Below are positions 9,454-17,803 of a stretch of 39,358 nucleotides of DNA, one piece after another. The notes beneath the pieces were generated by a model that was not told the origin of the DNA, did not search any database, and worked only from the letters and a program-made list of their open reading frames with translations. The stretch comes from an uncultured SAR116 cluster alpha proteobacterium (GTDB taxonomy: Bacteria > Pseudomonadota > Alphaproteobacteria > Puniceispirillales > GCA-002684695): the NCBI GenBank assembly GCA_902532475.1, contig CACAIE010000015.1, positions 1-39,358 on the forward strand. The letters are read 5' to 3'. Both the position numbers and the translations under genes were made by a program. How positions within the stretch are numbered: position 1 is the stretch's first letter; every line of letters begins with the position of its first letter.

Positions 9454-10041
9454 CTATGGATATAGTCTATTTATTTCCCATGCTTCTTCAACCAGTTTAA
9501 AATTAAATCTATCATGTAATCTAAATTTTCCATCACTCCAAAATTCCATCTCTTTAGGAACAAGACGAAACCCTCCCCAAAAAGGGGGTCGAGGTGGTTT
9601 ATCTAAAAACTTTTTCTCATATTCCTTAACTTTTTTGATTAATTTTTCTCTACTGTCTAAATATTCAGATTGCCTAGAAGCCCATGCTCCTATCTGGCTT
9701 CCCAAGGGTCTTGAAAAGTAATATTCATCAGATTCATTATCTGAAACTTTTTCAACTCTTCCAATAACCCTTACCTGTCTCCTAATAGACTTCCAATGGA
9801 AACATAAAGCTCCATTAGCATTTATTTCAATTTCTTTGGCCTTACGACTATTATAGTTTGTAAAGAAAACAAACCCCCTTTTATCAAAATTCCTTAAAAG
9901 GACCATTCTTACTGAAGGGCATCCATCTTCAGAAACTGATGAAAACGACATGGCCTGCGGATCATTTATTTCAGATTTTTTTGCCTCTTCAAACCAAGAA
10001 GAAAATAAATCAACGGGGTGTTCATTTAAATTGATTTCCAT
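9454..10041 (-). CDS. pdxH: Pyridoxine/pyridoxamine 5'-phosphate oxidase
   Basis: This FMN-dependent cytoplasmic enzyme oxidises pyridoxamine or pyridoxine phosphate to pyridoxal phosphate, the last step of B6 synthesis and salvage. Family motifs are clear: RMVLLRNFDKRGFVFFTNY (FMN and substrate binding), SRPLGSQIGAWASRQS in the middle, and the C-terminal PPFWGGFRL ... EFWSDGKFRLHDR block. At 195 residues it is slightly shorter than E. coli PdxH (218), the difference being at the N-terminus. AAGGA lies 7 bases before the ATG. It is 112 bases upstream of the dimethylglycine dehydrogenase gene on the same strand and divergent from the glycine-zipper gene. Co-transcription with the demethylation genes is possible but unproven. 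Confidence 0.95.
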   Translation of the reverse strand: MEINLNEHPVDLFSSWFEEAKKSEINDPQAMSFSSVSEDGCPSVRMVLLRNFDKRGFVFFTNYNSRKAKEIEINANGALCFHWKSIRRQVRVIGRVEKVSDNESDEYYFSRPLGSQIGAWASRQSEYLDSREKLIKKVKEYEKKFLDKPPRPPFWGGFRLVPKEMEFWSDGKFRLHDRFNFKLVEEAWEINRLYP

Positions 10042-10093
10042 TATAAATCCTTAAAAATTAATTTTTTTATAAGTGCCCTAATTCTGCCTATCT

Positions 10094-10120
10094 TTGACAA
10101 TATATTAATTGTTGTAATCA
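10094..10120 (+). promoter_or_regulatory. Possible promoter of the glycine-zipper gene
   Basis: A perfect TTGACA lies at 10094-10099 in the divergent gap between pdxH and the glycine-zipper gene. A TAATCA at 10115-10120, spacing 15, is a poor -10 match, so the call is tentative. If real, transcription would begin at or after the GTG at 10121, which favours the ATG at 10145 as the start of the gene. Confidence 0.3.
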
Positions 10121-10144
10121 GTGAATATTTTTTATGGGGTAACG

Positions 10145-10840
10145 ATGTTAACAAATAATTATTTTTTTAAATCAAAAATAAATAAACCTTTTTTTCTTCT
10201 TAAGCTGTTTATTTTATTAACTAACATTCACATGGCATCTTACGCAGAGACTACTAATATTACTGGCGTAGTTACTAATGTTGAAGTCTTGACTGCAACT
10301 TATATAGAGGAGATACCGGAGAGTAGAAATGTTTGTGAAATAAAACAAGTTCCCATTACAGCAAAACGGAAAAGTTCAGGTTCATCAGATAATAAATTAT
10401 TAGGCGCTATTATAGGAGGTGTCTTAGGTAGTAAGGTTGGAGAAGGATCTGGGAATAAAGCTGCAACTGCTTTCGGTGCCTTATTAGGGTCATCTTTATC
10501 AAGCGGAGAAGAAATAAACTCAAATAATCTTGCTGGCGCTATTTTAGGCGGTGTAGCTGGCTCTCAAGTTGGAAGCGGATCAGGTAATAAGGCTGCTACT
10601 GCTGCAGGAGCATTAATAGGGTCTGAACTTGCTAACAATCAACAAGATGTAATAGGCTATGAAAATAGGGAAGTATGTGAGATTCAAAATATTTTAGTCA
10701 AAAAATCGATTAATAAAGTTACGGGATATCGTTTAATAGTATCTGCTGACAGCAGAGATCTCATATTCGACTCAAAGAGATCTGCTCAACCAGGTGATAT
10801 TGTTTCAATAAGAAGAACATTGATCTATGATTTAAATTAA
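10145..10840 (+). CDS. Exported glycine-zipper protein with duplicated zipper domain
   Basis: This is a 231-residue envelope protein of the glycine-zipper 2TM / Rickettsia 17-kDa antigen type; no biochemical role can be given. A signal peptide is clear: a hydrophobic stretch (PFFLLKLFILL) and a likely signal peptidase I site after ASYA near residue 34. It lacks a lipobox cysteine, so it is not a lipoprotein. Two glycine-zipper units of 34 residues occur in tandem (10397-10498 and 10529-10630), about 26 of 34 positions identical. They are flanked by two matching VCEI segments with single cysteines (Cys64 and Cys178), which could pair. I use the ATG at 10145 because GGGG lies 5 bases upstream; a GTG at 10121 would add eight residues. 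Confidence 0.75.
   Translation: MLTNNYFFKSKINKPFFLLKLFILLTNIHMASYAETTNITGVVTNVEVLTATYIEEIPESRNVCEIKQVPITAKRKSSGSSDNKLLGAIIGGVLGSKVGEGSGNKAATAFGALLGSSLSSGEEINSNNLAGAILGGVAGSQVGSGSGNKAATAAGALIGSELANNQQDVIGYENREVCEIQNILVKKSINKVTGYRLIVSADSRDLIFDSKRSAQPGDIVSIRRTLIYDLN
10397..10630 (+). repeat. Internal tandem duplication encoding two glycine zippers
   Basis: Two 102-base segments (10397-10498 and 10529-10630, period 132 bases) encode near-identical glycine-zipper units. Both share the core GSGNKAAT and alternating small residues. Codons differ between copies, so the duplication is not recent. Confidence 0.75.
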
Positions 10841-10860
10841 TGCTTTGATCCTGACTATGC

Positions 10861-10889
10861 TTGTTAAATTTCAACAGTAGTATTATTAT
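10861..10889 (+). promoter_or_regulatory. Predicted sigma70-type promoter of fabI-aroC
   Basis: TTGTTA at 10861-10866 (4 of 6 consensus bases) and TATTAT at 10884-10889 (5 of 6) are separated by exactly 17 bases. They lie 40 bases before the fabI start and beyond the end of the glycine-zipper gene. Position and spacing are good; transcription was not tested. Confidence 0.45.
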
Positions 10890-10929
10890 GACATAGTTTT
10901 ATTATTTATGAGAATTATGAGGATAATTA

Positions 10930-11739
10930 ATGCTAGATGAAAAATTGATGTCTGGAAAAAAAGGTCTTGTTATGGGTGTTGCCAATGATAAATCTATTTC
11001 ATGGGCTATAGCAAAAAAAGTAGCGGAGCATGGGGCTGAGTTAGCATTTACTTACCAAGGTGAAGCACTGGGTAAAAGGGTTATTCCACTTGGAGAATCA
11101 GTGGGCTCCAAAATTATTTTACCATGTGATGTTTCCGATACAAAATCAATTAAGAATGTATTTAATGAAATAGAAAAAAATTGGAGAAAGATAGATTTTC
11201 TTGTTCATGGAATTGCCTTTTCGGATAAAGATGAATTGAAGGGAAAGTACGTTAATACAACAAGAAAAAATTTTGTTAACACAATGGACATTTCAGTATA
11301 TTCCCTTACAGAAATTTCAAAATATGCTGCACATCTTATGACTGAAGGAGGGTCTATTTTAACCCTAACTTACTACGGCTCGGAGAGAGTCATGCCACAT
11401 TATAATGTAATGGGCGTAGCTAAAGCTGCATTAGAGGCTTCTGTTAGATATTTAGCAGTAGATTTGGGATCTAAAAATATTAGAGTAAACAGTTTGTCAG
11501 CTGGCCCTATGAAAACTTTAGCAGCTTCAGGAATAGGTGATTTTAGATATATTTTAAAGTGGAATGAATTAAACTCTCCTTTGAAACGGAATGTTTCCCA
11601 AGATGATGTTGGGGGAGCTGGCGTTTATTTATTATCTGATCTTTCTACTGGAGTTTCAGGGGAAACACACCATGTAGATTGTGGCTATCATGTGGTAGGC
11701 ATGAAAGCTGTTGATGCTCCTGACATAAGTAAGGTTTAA
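10930..11739 (+). CDS. fabI: Enoyl-[acyl-carrier-protein] reductase (NADH)
   Basis: FabI carries out the last step of each fatty-acid elongation cycle, reducing trans-2-enoyl-ACP with NADH. It is a 269-residue short-chain dehydrogenase-fold protein. The N-terminal nucleotide motif is [13 protein letters not shown], with the divergent glycine pattern typical of FabI. Catalytic Tyr158 and Lys165 (Y-x6-K) sit in [13 protein letters not shown], and the second FabI tyrosine is in the preceding TYYG. The ACP-reductase signature [15 protein letters not shown] follows. GAGGATA lies before the ATG. It is followed after 8 bases by aroC, so the two form an operon. The sequence suggests a triclosan/diazaborine-type target enzyme rather than FabV or FabK. 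Confidence 0.95.
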   Translation: MLDEKLMSGKKGLVMGVANDKSISWAIAKKVAEHGAELAFTYQGEALGKRVIPLGESVGSKIILPCDVSDTKSIKNVFNEIEKNWRKIDFLVHGIAFSDKDELKGKYVNTTRKNFVNTMDISVYSLTEISKYAAHLMTEGGSILTLTYYGSERVMPHYNVMGVAKAALEASVRYLAVDLGSKNIRVNSLSAGPMKTLAASGIGDFRYILKWNELNSPLKRNVSQDDVGGAGVYLLSDLSTGVSGETHHVDCGYHVVGMKAVDAPDISKV

Positions 11740-11747
11740 AACTTCTA

Positions 11748-12830
11748 ATGTCTTTTAACTCATTTGGGAAAATATTGAGATTTACAACTTTCGGAGAAAG
11801 TCATGGCTCTTCAATCGGTTGTGTAGTTGATGGTGTGCCTCCAAATTTAGAAATAAATGAAGAAATAATACAGCCTTTTTTAGATAGAAGAAAACCAGGA
11901 ACAAATAAATTTGTTTCTCAAAGAAGAGAAGAGGATAAAATAAAAATTTTATCCGGTACTTTTGAAGGAAAGTCTACCGGCACGCCTATAGCATTGGTTA
12001 TTGAAAATCAAGACCATAAAAGTAAAGACTATGGAGAAATAGCTAAAGCATTTAGGCCTGGGCATGCTGACTTTACTTACTACCAAAAATATGGAATTAG
12101 AGATTTTAGAGGCGGGGGAAGGTCTTCTGCAAGAGAGACAGCTATGAGAGTTGCAGCAGGAGCAATTGCTCATCAAATATTAAAAAATAATTTTAAAAAT
12201 TATAAAATCCATGGTTGTGTTTTGCAAATAGGGCCTCACAAAATAAATAAAAAGAAGATAAACTGGGATTTCGCCAAAACTAATTCCTTATTTTGCCCAG
12301 ACAAAGAGACAATAAGCATTTGGGAAAAATTTTTGGATCAAACCAGAAAGAATGGTTCTTCTGCTGGAGCTATAATAGAATTAAAAGCCACTGGAATACC
12401 AGCAGGCATTGGATCTCCAGTTTACTCTAAATTAGACAGTGAAATCGCATCAGCCTTAATGTCTATCAATGCAGTAAAGGGAGTTGAAATAGGCTCAGGA
12501 TTTAGTTTAGTTAATTCTAATGGAACTGAATCTAGCGATGAGATTAAAATTGATAAAAATAAAAAAATAACTTTTAAAAGTAATCACGCTGGTGGAATTT
12601 TGGGAGGCATTTCTTCAGGACAAGACATAGTTGCCAGATTTATAGTTAAACCCACAAGCAGTATTTTAACTCCAATAAACTCAATTGATCAACATGGGAA
12701 CAATATAGAAATCAAAACAAAGGGCAGGCACGACCCATGCGTCGGCATTAGGGCTGTGCCAGTAGGAGAAGCAATGCTTGCTTTTACCTTAGCTGACCTT
12801 TACTTAGCTCATAAAGCCCAAATTGGATAA
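11748..12830 (+). CDS. aroC: Chorismate synthase
   Basis: AroC converts 5-enolpyruvylshikimate 3-phosphate to chorismate, the branch point to aromatic amino acids, folate and quinones, using reduced FMN. All family signatures are present: [19 protein letters not shown] near the N-terminus, [29 protein letters not shown] (about residues 103-131) and [18 protein letters not shown] near the C-terminus. At 360 residues it is the usual length. It starts 8 bases after fabI. Its stop lies 2 bases from the stop of the opposing dxs gene, with no terminator hairpin visible between them. Confidence 0.97.
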   Translation: MSFNSFGKILRFTTFGESHGSSIGCVVDGVPPNLEINEEIIQPFLDRRKPGTNKFVSQRREEDKIKILSGTFEGKSTGTPIALVIENQDHKSKDYGEIAKAFRPGHADFTYYQKYGIRDFRGGGRSSARETAMRVAAGAIAHQILKNNFKNYKIHGCVLQIGPHKINKKKINWDFAKTNSLFCPDKETISIWEKFLDQTRKNGSSAGAIIELKATGIPAGIGSPVYSKLDSEIASALMSINAVKGVEIGSGFSLVNSNGTESSDEIKIDKNKKITFKSNHAGGILGGISSGQDIVARFIVKPTSSILTPINSIDQHGNNIEIKTKGRHDPCVGIRAVPVGEAMLAFTLADLYLAHKAQIG

Positions 12831-12832
12831 AT

Positions 12833-14764
12833 CTAGCCAATTGATAATGTTTTTTTATTTTTTAATAAAGGTAGTGCCTGTTTGACCAAGTGGTTTTTAT
12901 GTAAGCCAGCTTGAATTATTTGGGCTTCTTGCGTTTTATGCTCTATAAACATGTCTGGCATTGTAAAGCTTCTAACTTTCAGGTCCGAATTTATCAAATC
13001 TAAATTTGCTAAATAAGAAGTAACTAATGAACAAAAGCCTCCTGAAGACGCCTCTTCCACTACAAATAAAATTTTATGATTTTTTACTAACTCCAAAATT
13101 AATTTCTTATCAATTGGTTTGGCAAACCTTGCATCAGCAACTGACGCAGAATAGCCTAAATTATTTAATTCATTTGCTGCACCTAAGGTGTCACTTAATC
13201 TCGTTCCTATAGACAAAAAAGCAATGTCCCCTAACTTATTTTCATCAAAACTTTTCAAAACAAGTTTTCCTTGTCCTATTTTAAGTTTTTTCGCTTCAGG
13301 AATAGTTTCTATACCTTCACATTCACCTCGAGGATATCTAAATGCTATTGGTCCATCATTATAAGAAGCAGCTGTTTTAATCATGTGGGTTAATTCTACT
13401 TCATTTGATGGAGCCATTACTACAAAGTTTGGAAGGCAAGACAAGAAGGCAAGGTCAAATGAACCTTGATGAGTGGCTCCATCTGCCCCAACATACCCTG
13501 CTCTATCAATAGCAAATCTAACGGGTAAATTCTGAATAGCAACGTCATGAATTATTTGGTCGTAAGCTCTTTGAAGAAAAGTAGAGTAAATTGTACAAAA
13601 TGGCTTAAATCCTTCTAAACTCAATCCTGCAGAAAATGTTACTGCGTGTTGTTCAGCTATACCAACATCAAAAAAACGATCTGGAAACTCTTCAAAAAAT
13701 TTATCTAAACCTGTGCCAGATGACATGGCTGCAGTAACAGCCAATATTTTGTCATCTTGAGACGCCTGCTTAATAAGTTCATCAGAAAAAATTTTAGTAT
13801 AAGTTTTCTTCTTTGAAGCACTTTTTTTATGTTCACCTGTGATAATATCGAATTTAGGAACTGCATGGTATTTTTCTTTTACATCTTTTCCAAATGGGTG
13901 TCCCTTACCTTTTTCAGTGACCACATGCAATAAAACGGGGCCATTACTAGAGGTATTATTTAAATTTTTTAACAAATGGACTAAATCTATCACATTATGG
14001 CCATCAACTGGTCCAACATAATACATCCCTAAATTGTTAAAAATAGTTCCTCCTCCCATCATAGTTCGAGCGAGTTCGTCGGCTCTTTTGGCGGCCTTTT
14101 CAATTTCTGTAGGCAGATGACTTGCCACCTGTTTTGCCAACTCTCTTATTGAAGTTAATGGTTTAGAAGAAATTAGTTTTGAAAGATATGAACTAACAGC
14201 CCCTACAGCTGGTGCTATCGACATGTCGTTATCGTTTAAAATTACTATCATTTTTTTATTTTGCGATCCTAAATTATTTAAAGCTTCCCAAGCCATACCA
14301 GCACTCATAGCACCGTCGCCAATTACAGATATAATAGTATTGTTTTCTCCTTTTAAGTCTCTTGCAACAGCCATACCTAATCCAGCTGAAATTGATGTTG
14401 ATGAATGACCCGCACCAAAAACGTCGTATTTGGATTCTGCCCTATTTGTGAAACCTGACAACCCTTTTTCTTTCCTGAGCGATTGCATTCGATTCCTTCT
14501 GCCAGTAAGCATTTTATGTGGATAGGCTTGATGACCCACATCCCAAATTATTTTATCTTTCGGAGCATCAAAAACGTAGTGGAGAGCTATGGTCAATTCC
14601 ACAACACCTAAACCTGCTCCCAAATGTCCACCTGTTTTTGAAACAGAAGAAATTAAATCCGACCTCAACTCATCCGCCAGATAATTTAATTCCATTAAAG
14701 ACAACAACTTTAAATCTGAAGGGGAAGATATTTTATCAAGTAATTTAATTTTAACCTTAGCCAT
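12833..14764 (-). CDS. dxs: 1-Deoxy-D-xylulose-5-phosphate synthase
   Basis: Dxs condenses pyruvate and glyceraldehyde 3-phosphate, the first and flux-setting step of the MEP isoprenoid pathway, also supplying thiamine and B6 synthesis. It is 643 residues long, a thiamine-diphosphate transketolase-type enzyme. Seen in order: WDVGHQAYPHKMLTGRR near residue 75, the TPP motif GDGAMSAGMAWEALNN with the closing NDNDMSI, the central pyrimidine-domain DVGIAEQHAVTFSAGLS, DRAGYVGADGATHQGSFD, and the C-terminal transketolase domain. It follows ispA by 34 bases at the end of the minus-strand run and converges on aroC. Its own ribosome-binding site is weak (AGAAG). Confidence 0.97.
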   Translation of the reverse strand: MAKVKIKLLDKISSPSDLKLLSLMELNYLADELRSDLISSVSKTGGHLGAGLGVVELTIALHYVFDAPKDKIIWDVGHQAYPHKMLTGRRNRMQSLRKEKGLSGFTNRAESKYDVFGAGHSSTSISAGLGMAVARDLKGENNTIISVIGDGAMSAGMAWEALNNLGSQNKKMIVILNDNDMSIAPAVGAVSSYLSKLISSKPLTSIRELAKQVASHLPTEIEKAAKRADELARTMMGGGTIFNNLGMYYVGPVDGHNVIDLVHLLKNLNNTSSNGPVLLHVVTEKGKGHPFGKDVKEKYHAVPKFDIITGEHKKSASKKKTYTKIFSDELIKQASQDDKILAVTAAMSSGTGLDKFFEEFPDRFFDVGIAEQHAVTFSAGLSLEGFKPFCTIYSTFLQRAYDQIIHDVAIQNLPVRFAIDRAGYVGADGATHQGSFDLAFLSCLPNFVVMAPSNEVELTHMIKTAASYNDGPIAFRYPRGECEGIETIPEAKKLKIGQGKLVLKSFDENKLGDIAFLSIGTRLSDTLGAANELNNLGYSASVADARFAKPIDKKLILELVKNHKILFVVEEASSGGFCSLVTSYLANLDLINSDLKVRSFTMPDMFIEHKTQEAQIIQAGLHKNHLVKQALPLLKNKKTLSIG

Positions 14765-14798
14765 TAAACTTCTATTTTTTTATTTGAGATTTATAAAA

Positions 14799-15722
14799 TT
14801 AATTTTTTCTAGTTTCAACAAAATCAGCAAGTTTAAGTAATTTTTCTGCTTTATTTCCAAACTCATTTAATTCCATTTTAGCTTCATTTATAAGTTTTGA
14901 TACTTTTTCTTTACTTTTTTCAACTCCTAAGACTGAAACAAAAGTTGTTTTACCAAGGTTATTATCTATATTAACAGGTTTTCCTAACTCAACTTCACTT
15001 GATTCGCAATCTAAGATATCGTCAACAATCTGAAAGGCCAAGCCAATATTTTCACCAAATCTAGATAGTAAATCTGTTTCCAAATCATTCGCTCCGCCTA
15101 TTAATCCACCAGCTCTAAGTGCGAAAACAATTAATGCCCCAGTTTTAAGTTTTTGGGTATTTAAGATATATTCTTGATCAATTTGCACTTCTTCATATCT
15201 CCCTTCAGAAATTAAATCCATCATTTGACCGCCTACCATTCCTTTAAAACCAATAGACCTTGATAATTCATTACAGATTAAAAGAGCAATATCAGAGCTA
15301 ATACCAAGATCAGTATCTGAGATCATTTCAAAGGCTAAGCTCTGTAATCCATCACCCAACAGAATTGCTGTAGCCTCATCATAACTAATGTGCGCTGCAG
15401 GTTTACCCCTTCTTAAAAAAGAATTATCCATGCTGGGTAAATCGTCATGTACTAGAGAGTAAGTATGAATTAACTCAAGCGCTGCGGCAACCTGGTATGC
15501 TGCTTTAATATCATTTGATTTACTAATTAGCTTCGCACTTTCAATCACAAGAAAAGCTCGCAACCTTTTACCAGATCCAATTGCTGAGTAAACTAAAGAA
15601 TTATTCAGTCTTTTCGGTGAAATTTTCCTTTTATTGAAGTATGAAAGAAGCACCTTATCTACCTCTTTACCAACCTCCAAAAGATCTTTGCTTATGGCAT
15701 CCAAAATTATTTTAGCTTCCAA
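14799..15722 (-). CDS. ispA: Farnesyl/geranylgeranyl diphosphate synthase (short-chain trans-prenyltransferase)
   Basis: This head-to-tail prenyl diphosphate synthase builds C15 (or C20) diphosphate from IPP and allylic primers. The first aspartate-rich motif DDLPSMD is at residues 93-99 and the second, DDILD, at 234-238. The GSGKRLR IPP-binding segment is at 49-55 and GGQMMDL near 164-170. The two-residue insertion in the first motif is typical of bacterial type-II farnesyl synthases such as E. coli IspA; chain length cannot be fixed from sequence. The only family-consistent start is TTG (15720-15722); no ATG lies upstream in frame and no ribosome-binding site is convincing. It sits between xseB and dxs, the common proteobacterial order. 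Confidence 0.92.
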   Translation of the reverse strand: MEAKIILDAISKDLLEVGKEVDKVLLSYFNKRKISPKRLNNSLVYSAIGSGKRLRAFLVIESAKLISKSNDIKAAYQVAAALELIHTYSLVHDDLPSMDNSFLRRGKPAAHISYDEATAILLGDGLQSLAFEMISDTDLGISSDIALLICNELSRSIGFKGMVGGQMMDLISEGRYEEVQIDQEYILNTQKLKTGALIVFALRAGGLIGGANDLETDLLSRFGENIGLAFQIVDDILDCESSEVELGKPVNIDNNLGKTTFVSVLGVEKSKEKVSKLINEAKMELNEFGNKAEKLLKLADFVETRKN

Positions 15723-15770
15723 AAAATTAAATAATCACTAAACCGTCTTCGCTTATAAGTTTTCCACTAT

Positions 15771-16001
15771 TCATTTATCTTCTTTATCAAAATCTTTGAT
15801 TTTTTCAACTTTCATCCTAGCCTCATTCAATCTTACCTGACATAAGTTCTTTAACTTAGCGCCTCTTTCGTATGCATTTACAGCGTCATCCAATGACACG
15901 TCACTTCCTTCTAACTCTTCTACTATGTTTTCAAGTTCGTTTATTGCTTCTTCAAAACTCATGCTTTCAAATTCACTCAATTTGTTTTTTTTCTCAGCCA
16001 T
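15771..16001 (-). CDS. xseB: Exodeoxyribonuclease VII small subunit
   Basis: XseB is the small helical subunit that binds XseA to form exonuclease VII, which degrades single-stranded DNA in repair. The 76-residue protein carries the family block SFEEAINELENIVEELEGSDVSLDDAVNAYERG (about residues 15-47), and the rest is charged helix. AAGGAACG lies just before the ATG. It overlaps the end of the upstream dehydrogenase gene by 8 bases. The order xseB-ispA-dxs is conserved in many proteobacteria. xseA is not in this window. Confidence 0.93.
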   Translation of the reverse strand: MAEKKNKLSEFESMSFEEAINELENIVEELEGSDVSLDDAVNAYERGAKLKNLCQVRLNEARMKVEKIKDFDKEDK

Positions 16002-16977
16002 TTTTTTCGTTCCTTAAATTTATATTTTTATTTTTATTATCTAAAAATTCAACCACGTCTTTATAATCCATCATTTTATCAGGAAAATTAGGGGCTCTTA
16101 TAGTTGTTCCCGTGACCTCCTCAACATCTTTGACAATATTAGGCGTCCACTCATCGTCGCCATATCTATTTTTAGCATCTATAAACATCTGCTCTATTAA
16201 TTTTGTCAATTTCATTGGAATTTTATATTTACCCCCTAGTTCTGACATTAAAGTTAAATCTTTGCATGCTAGCTTTAAAGAGAATGAAGTGTCAAATGAA
16301 CCATTTAATATTACTGGCGCAACTGTTTCAAACTCAACGCTATTACCAGAACTTGCCTGAATAGCATGATAGGTAGTTGTCAAATCTAAACCAGCTTTTT
16401 TAGCTAACATTAAACCTTCAACAGCTCCAATAAGGTTAGCAAAAGCCAGCATATTAGTAACCACCTTTAAAACTGAGGCTGACCCAACATCTCCTAGATA
16501 AAAAATTTTTCCGCCGAATGCCTTTATGGCCTCTTCATGTTTATAATAGTTTATTTTATCAGCACCTACCAATACAGTTATTATACCTTTTTCAGCCCTG
16601 TGGACACCGCCTGTAACTGGTGCTTCTATTGTGTTTATTTGTCTTTCTTTTGCTTTAGTTGCCACTAATTCAAGTTCACTAACATCAGTAGTACTGGTCT
16701 CAATCCAAGATGAACCAGGTTTCATATTTGAAATTGCTCCATTTTCACCAATCATTGTCTCAGTAGAGATTTTGGGAGAGGGTAAGCAAGTAATAAACCC
16801 ATCCACACCTAGTGCCGCTTCAAATGAACTGGAGGCTTGCTTAGCACCCATATCAGCCAGTTTATTAGATTTGTTAATATCTATATCGTATACGGTTACT
16901 TCAAAGCCTTGTTTTAAGAGATTGCTTGAAATTTTTTCACCTAGGTTACCTAGGCCTACTACGCTATAAGTTAACAT
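15994..16977 (-). CDS. 3-Hydroxyisobutyrate dehydrogenase-family NAD(P)-dependent beta-hydroxyacid dehydrogenase
   Basis: This 327-residue protein oxidises a beta-hydroxyacid to the semialdehyde, or runs the reverse reaction; the substrate is not known. It has the Rossmann motif VGLGNLGEKI at the N-terminus, the substrate-loop block EAPVTGGVHRAEKG, and catalytic Lys171 with Asn175 in GSASVLKVVTNML. This supports 3-hydroxyisobutyrate dehydrogenase, tartronate semialdehyde reductase or a related enzyme. I start at the ATG at 16977 because GAGGAAG lies 4 bases upstream; a TTG four codons earlier is also in frame. It begins 12 bases after the crotonase gene and overlaps xseB by 8 bases. Valine degradation is possible, but methylmalonate-semialdehyde dehydrogenase and 3-hydroxyisobutyryl-CoA hydrolase are absent here. 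Confidence 0.8.
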   Translation of the reverse strand: MLTYSVVGLGNLGEKISSNLLKQGFEVTVYDIDINKSNKLADMGAKQASSSFEAALGVDGFITCLPSPKISTETMIGENGAISNMKPGSSWIETSTTDVSELELVATKAKERQINTIEAPVTGGVHRAEKGIITVLVGADKINYYKHEEAIKAFGGKIFYLGDVGSASVLKVVTNMLAFANLIGAVEGLMLAKKAGLDLTTTYHAIQASSGNSVEFETVAPVILNGSFDTSFSLKLACKDLTLMSELGGKYKIPMKLTKLIEQMFIDAKNRYGDDEWTPNIVKDVEEVTGTTIRAPNFPDKMMDYKDVVEFLDNKNKNINLRNEKNG

Positions 16978-16989
16978 GATCTTCCTCAA

Positions 16990-17802
16990 TTAATTAAATT
17001 TTGAATCTCGCCATTCAAGCGCTGCCTTTAATCCGCTTTCTTTTCTAATTTTATTGAACATTTCTCTTTCGGGACTTTCTTCTGACTCAATCTTGATTTC
17101 TATTTCTAACGCTTCCTTTAGAGCGTCATTCATCTTTGATATTTCATAACTCTTATTAATTGCTCTTTTAGTTAATTGCACTGATTGGTCTGAAGCTTTC
17201 GAAATTTGGTTAGCTATCTCTAAAGACTTTTGAAACACTAGCCCTTCATCCACAACATGATTGAGAACTCCCATTTTATAACAATGTTCTGCTGTAAGCC
17301 TGTCATTTCCCGTCAAGAGAATTTCCTTGGTTTGCTTTGGTCCTGTGATCCATGGAGCCAGCATCGCTATAATACCAGATCCAAATCGTACTTCAGGTTC
17401 ACCAAAAAAGGTGTCCTTACCAGAAATGGAAATATCACATGCAAGCATTACTTCAAATGCTCCAGCTAAGCAAAACCCATGTACTGACGCAATTGTTGGT
17501 TTTTTTGAATCCCAAAACTGCATGGTGAAATCAAAATCTTTTTTCAGCACCTTTCTCCATGCGTCTTCACCTTTTATAGACCTTTGAGAAGCTTCCTTCA
17601 TGTCAAATCCTGCTGAAAAGCATCTGCCATTCCCTTTAATTACAATACAGGCAATTTTTTGGTCGCTGTTAAAGGCTTTCATTGCGTTAGTAACGTCGTT
17701 TATCATTTGCTCATTAATAGCATTCATAACGTTAGGTCTATTCAAGGTAATTATACCCACCCTGTTTTCGGCTGAAACCTCAATAGCATCATATGTTTCC
17801 AT
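16990..17802 (-). CDS. Enoyl-CoA hydratase/isomerase (crotonase) family protein
   Basis: This 270-residue crotonase-fold protein probably hydrates an enoyl-CoA. The oxyanion-hole segments are GRCFSAGFDM (about 59-68) and HGFCLAGAFE (108-117). Both hydratase glutamates are conserved: Glu117 in AGAFE and Glu137 in FGEPEVRFG. Having both favours a true hydratase over hydrolase or decarboxylase members. The substrate is not identifiable. The start codon lies one base after the Rieske gene's stop (TAATATG), which implies translational coupling and a shared pathway. It is not adjacent to thiolase or acyl-CoA dehydrogenase genes, so a general fatty-acid beta-oxidation role is less likely. Confidence 0.82.
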   Translation of the reverse strand: METYDAIEVSAENRVGIITLNRPNVMNAINEQMINDVTNAMKAFNSDQKIACIVIKGNGRCFSAGFDMKEASQRSIKGEDAWRKVLKKDFDFTMQFWDSKKPTIASVHGFCLAGAFEVMLACDISISGKDTFFGEPEVRFGSGIIAMLAPWITGPKQTKEILLTGNDRLTAEHCYKMGVLNHVVDEGLVFQKSLEIANQISKASDQSVQLTKRAINKSYEISKMNDALKEALEIEIKIESEESPEREMFNKIRKESGLKAALEWRDSKFN

Positions 17803-17803
17803 A

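Noticed and set aside
15994-17802. Valine degradation operon
   Set aside because: Crotonase plus a 3-hydroxyisobutyrate dehydrogenase-like gene suggests it, but the hydrolase, acyl-CoA dehydrogenase and semialdehyde dehydrogenase are missing and a Rieske oxygenase does not belong; it remains only a lesser alternative.
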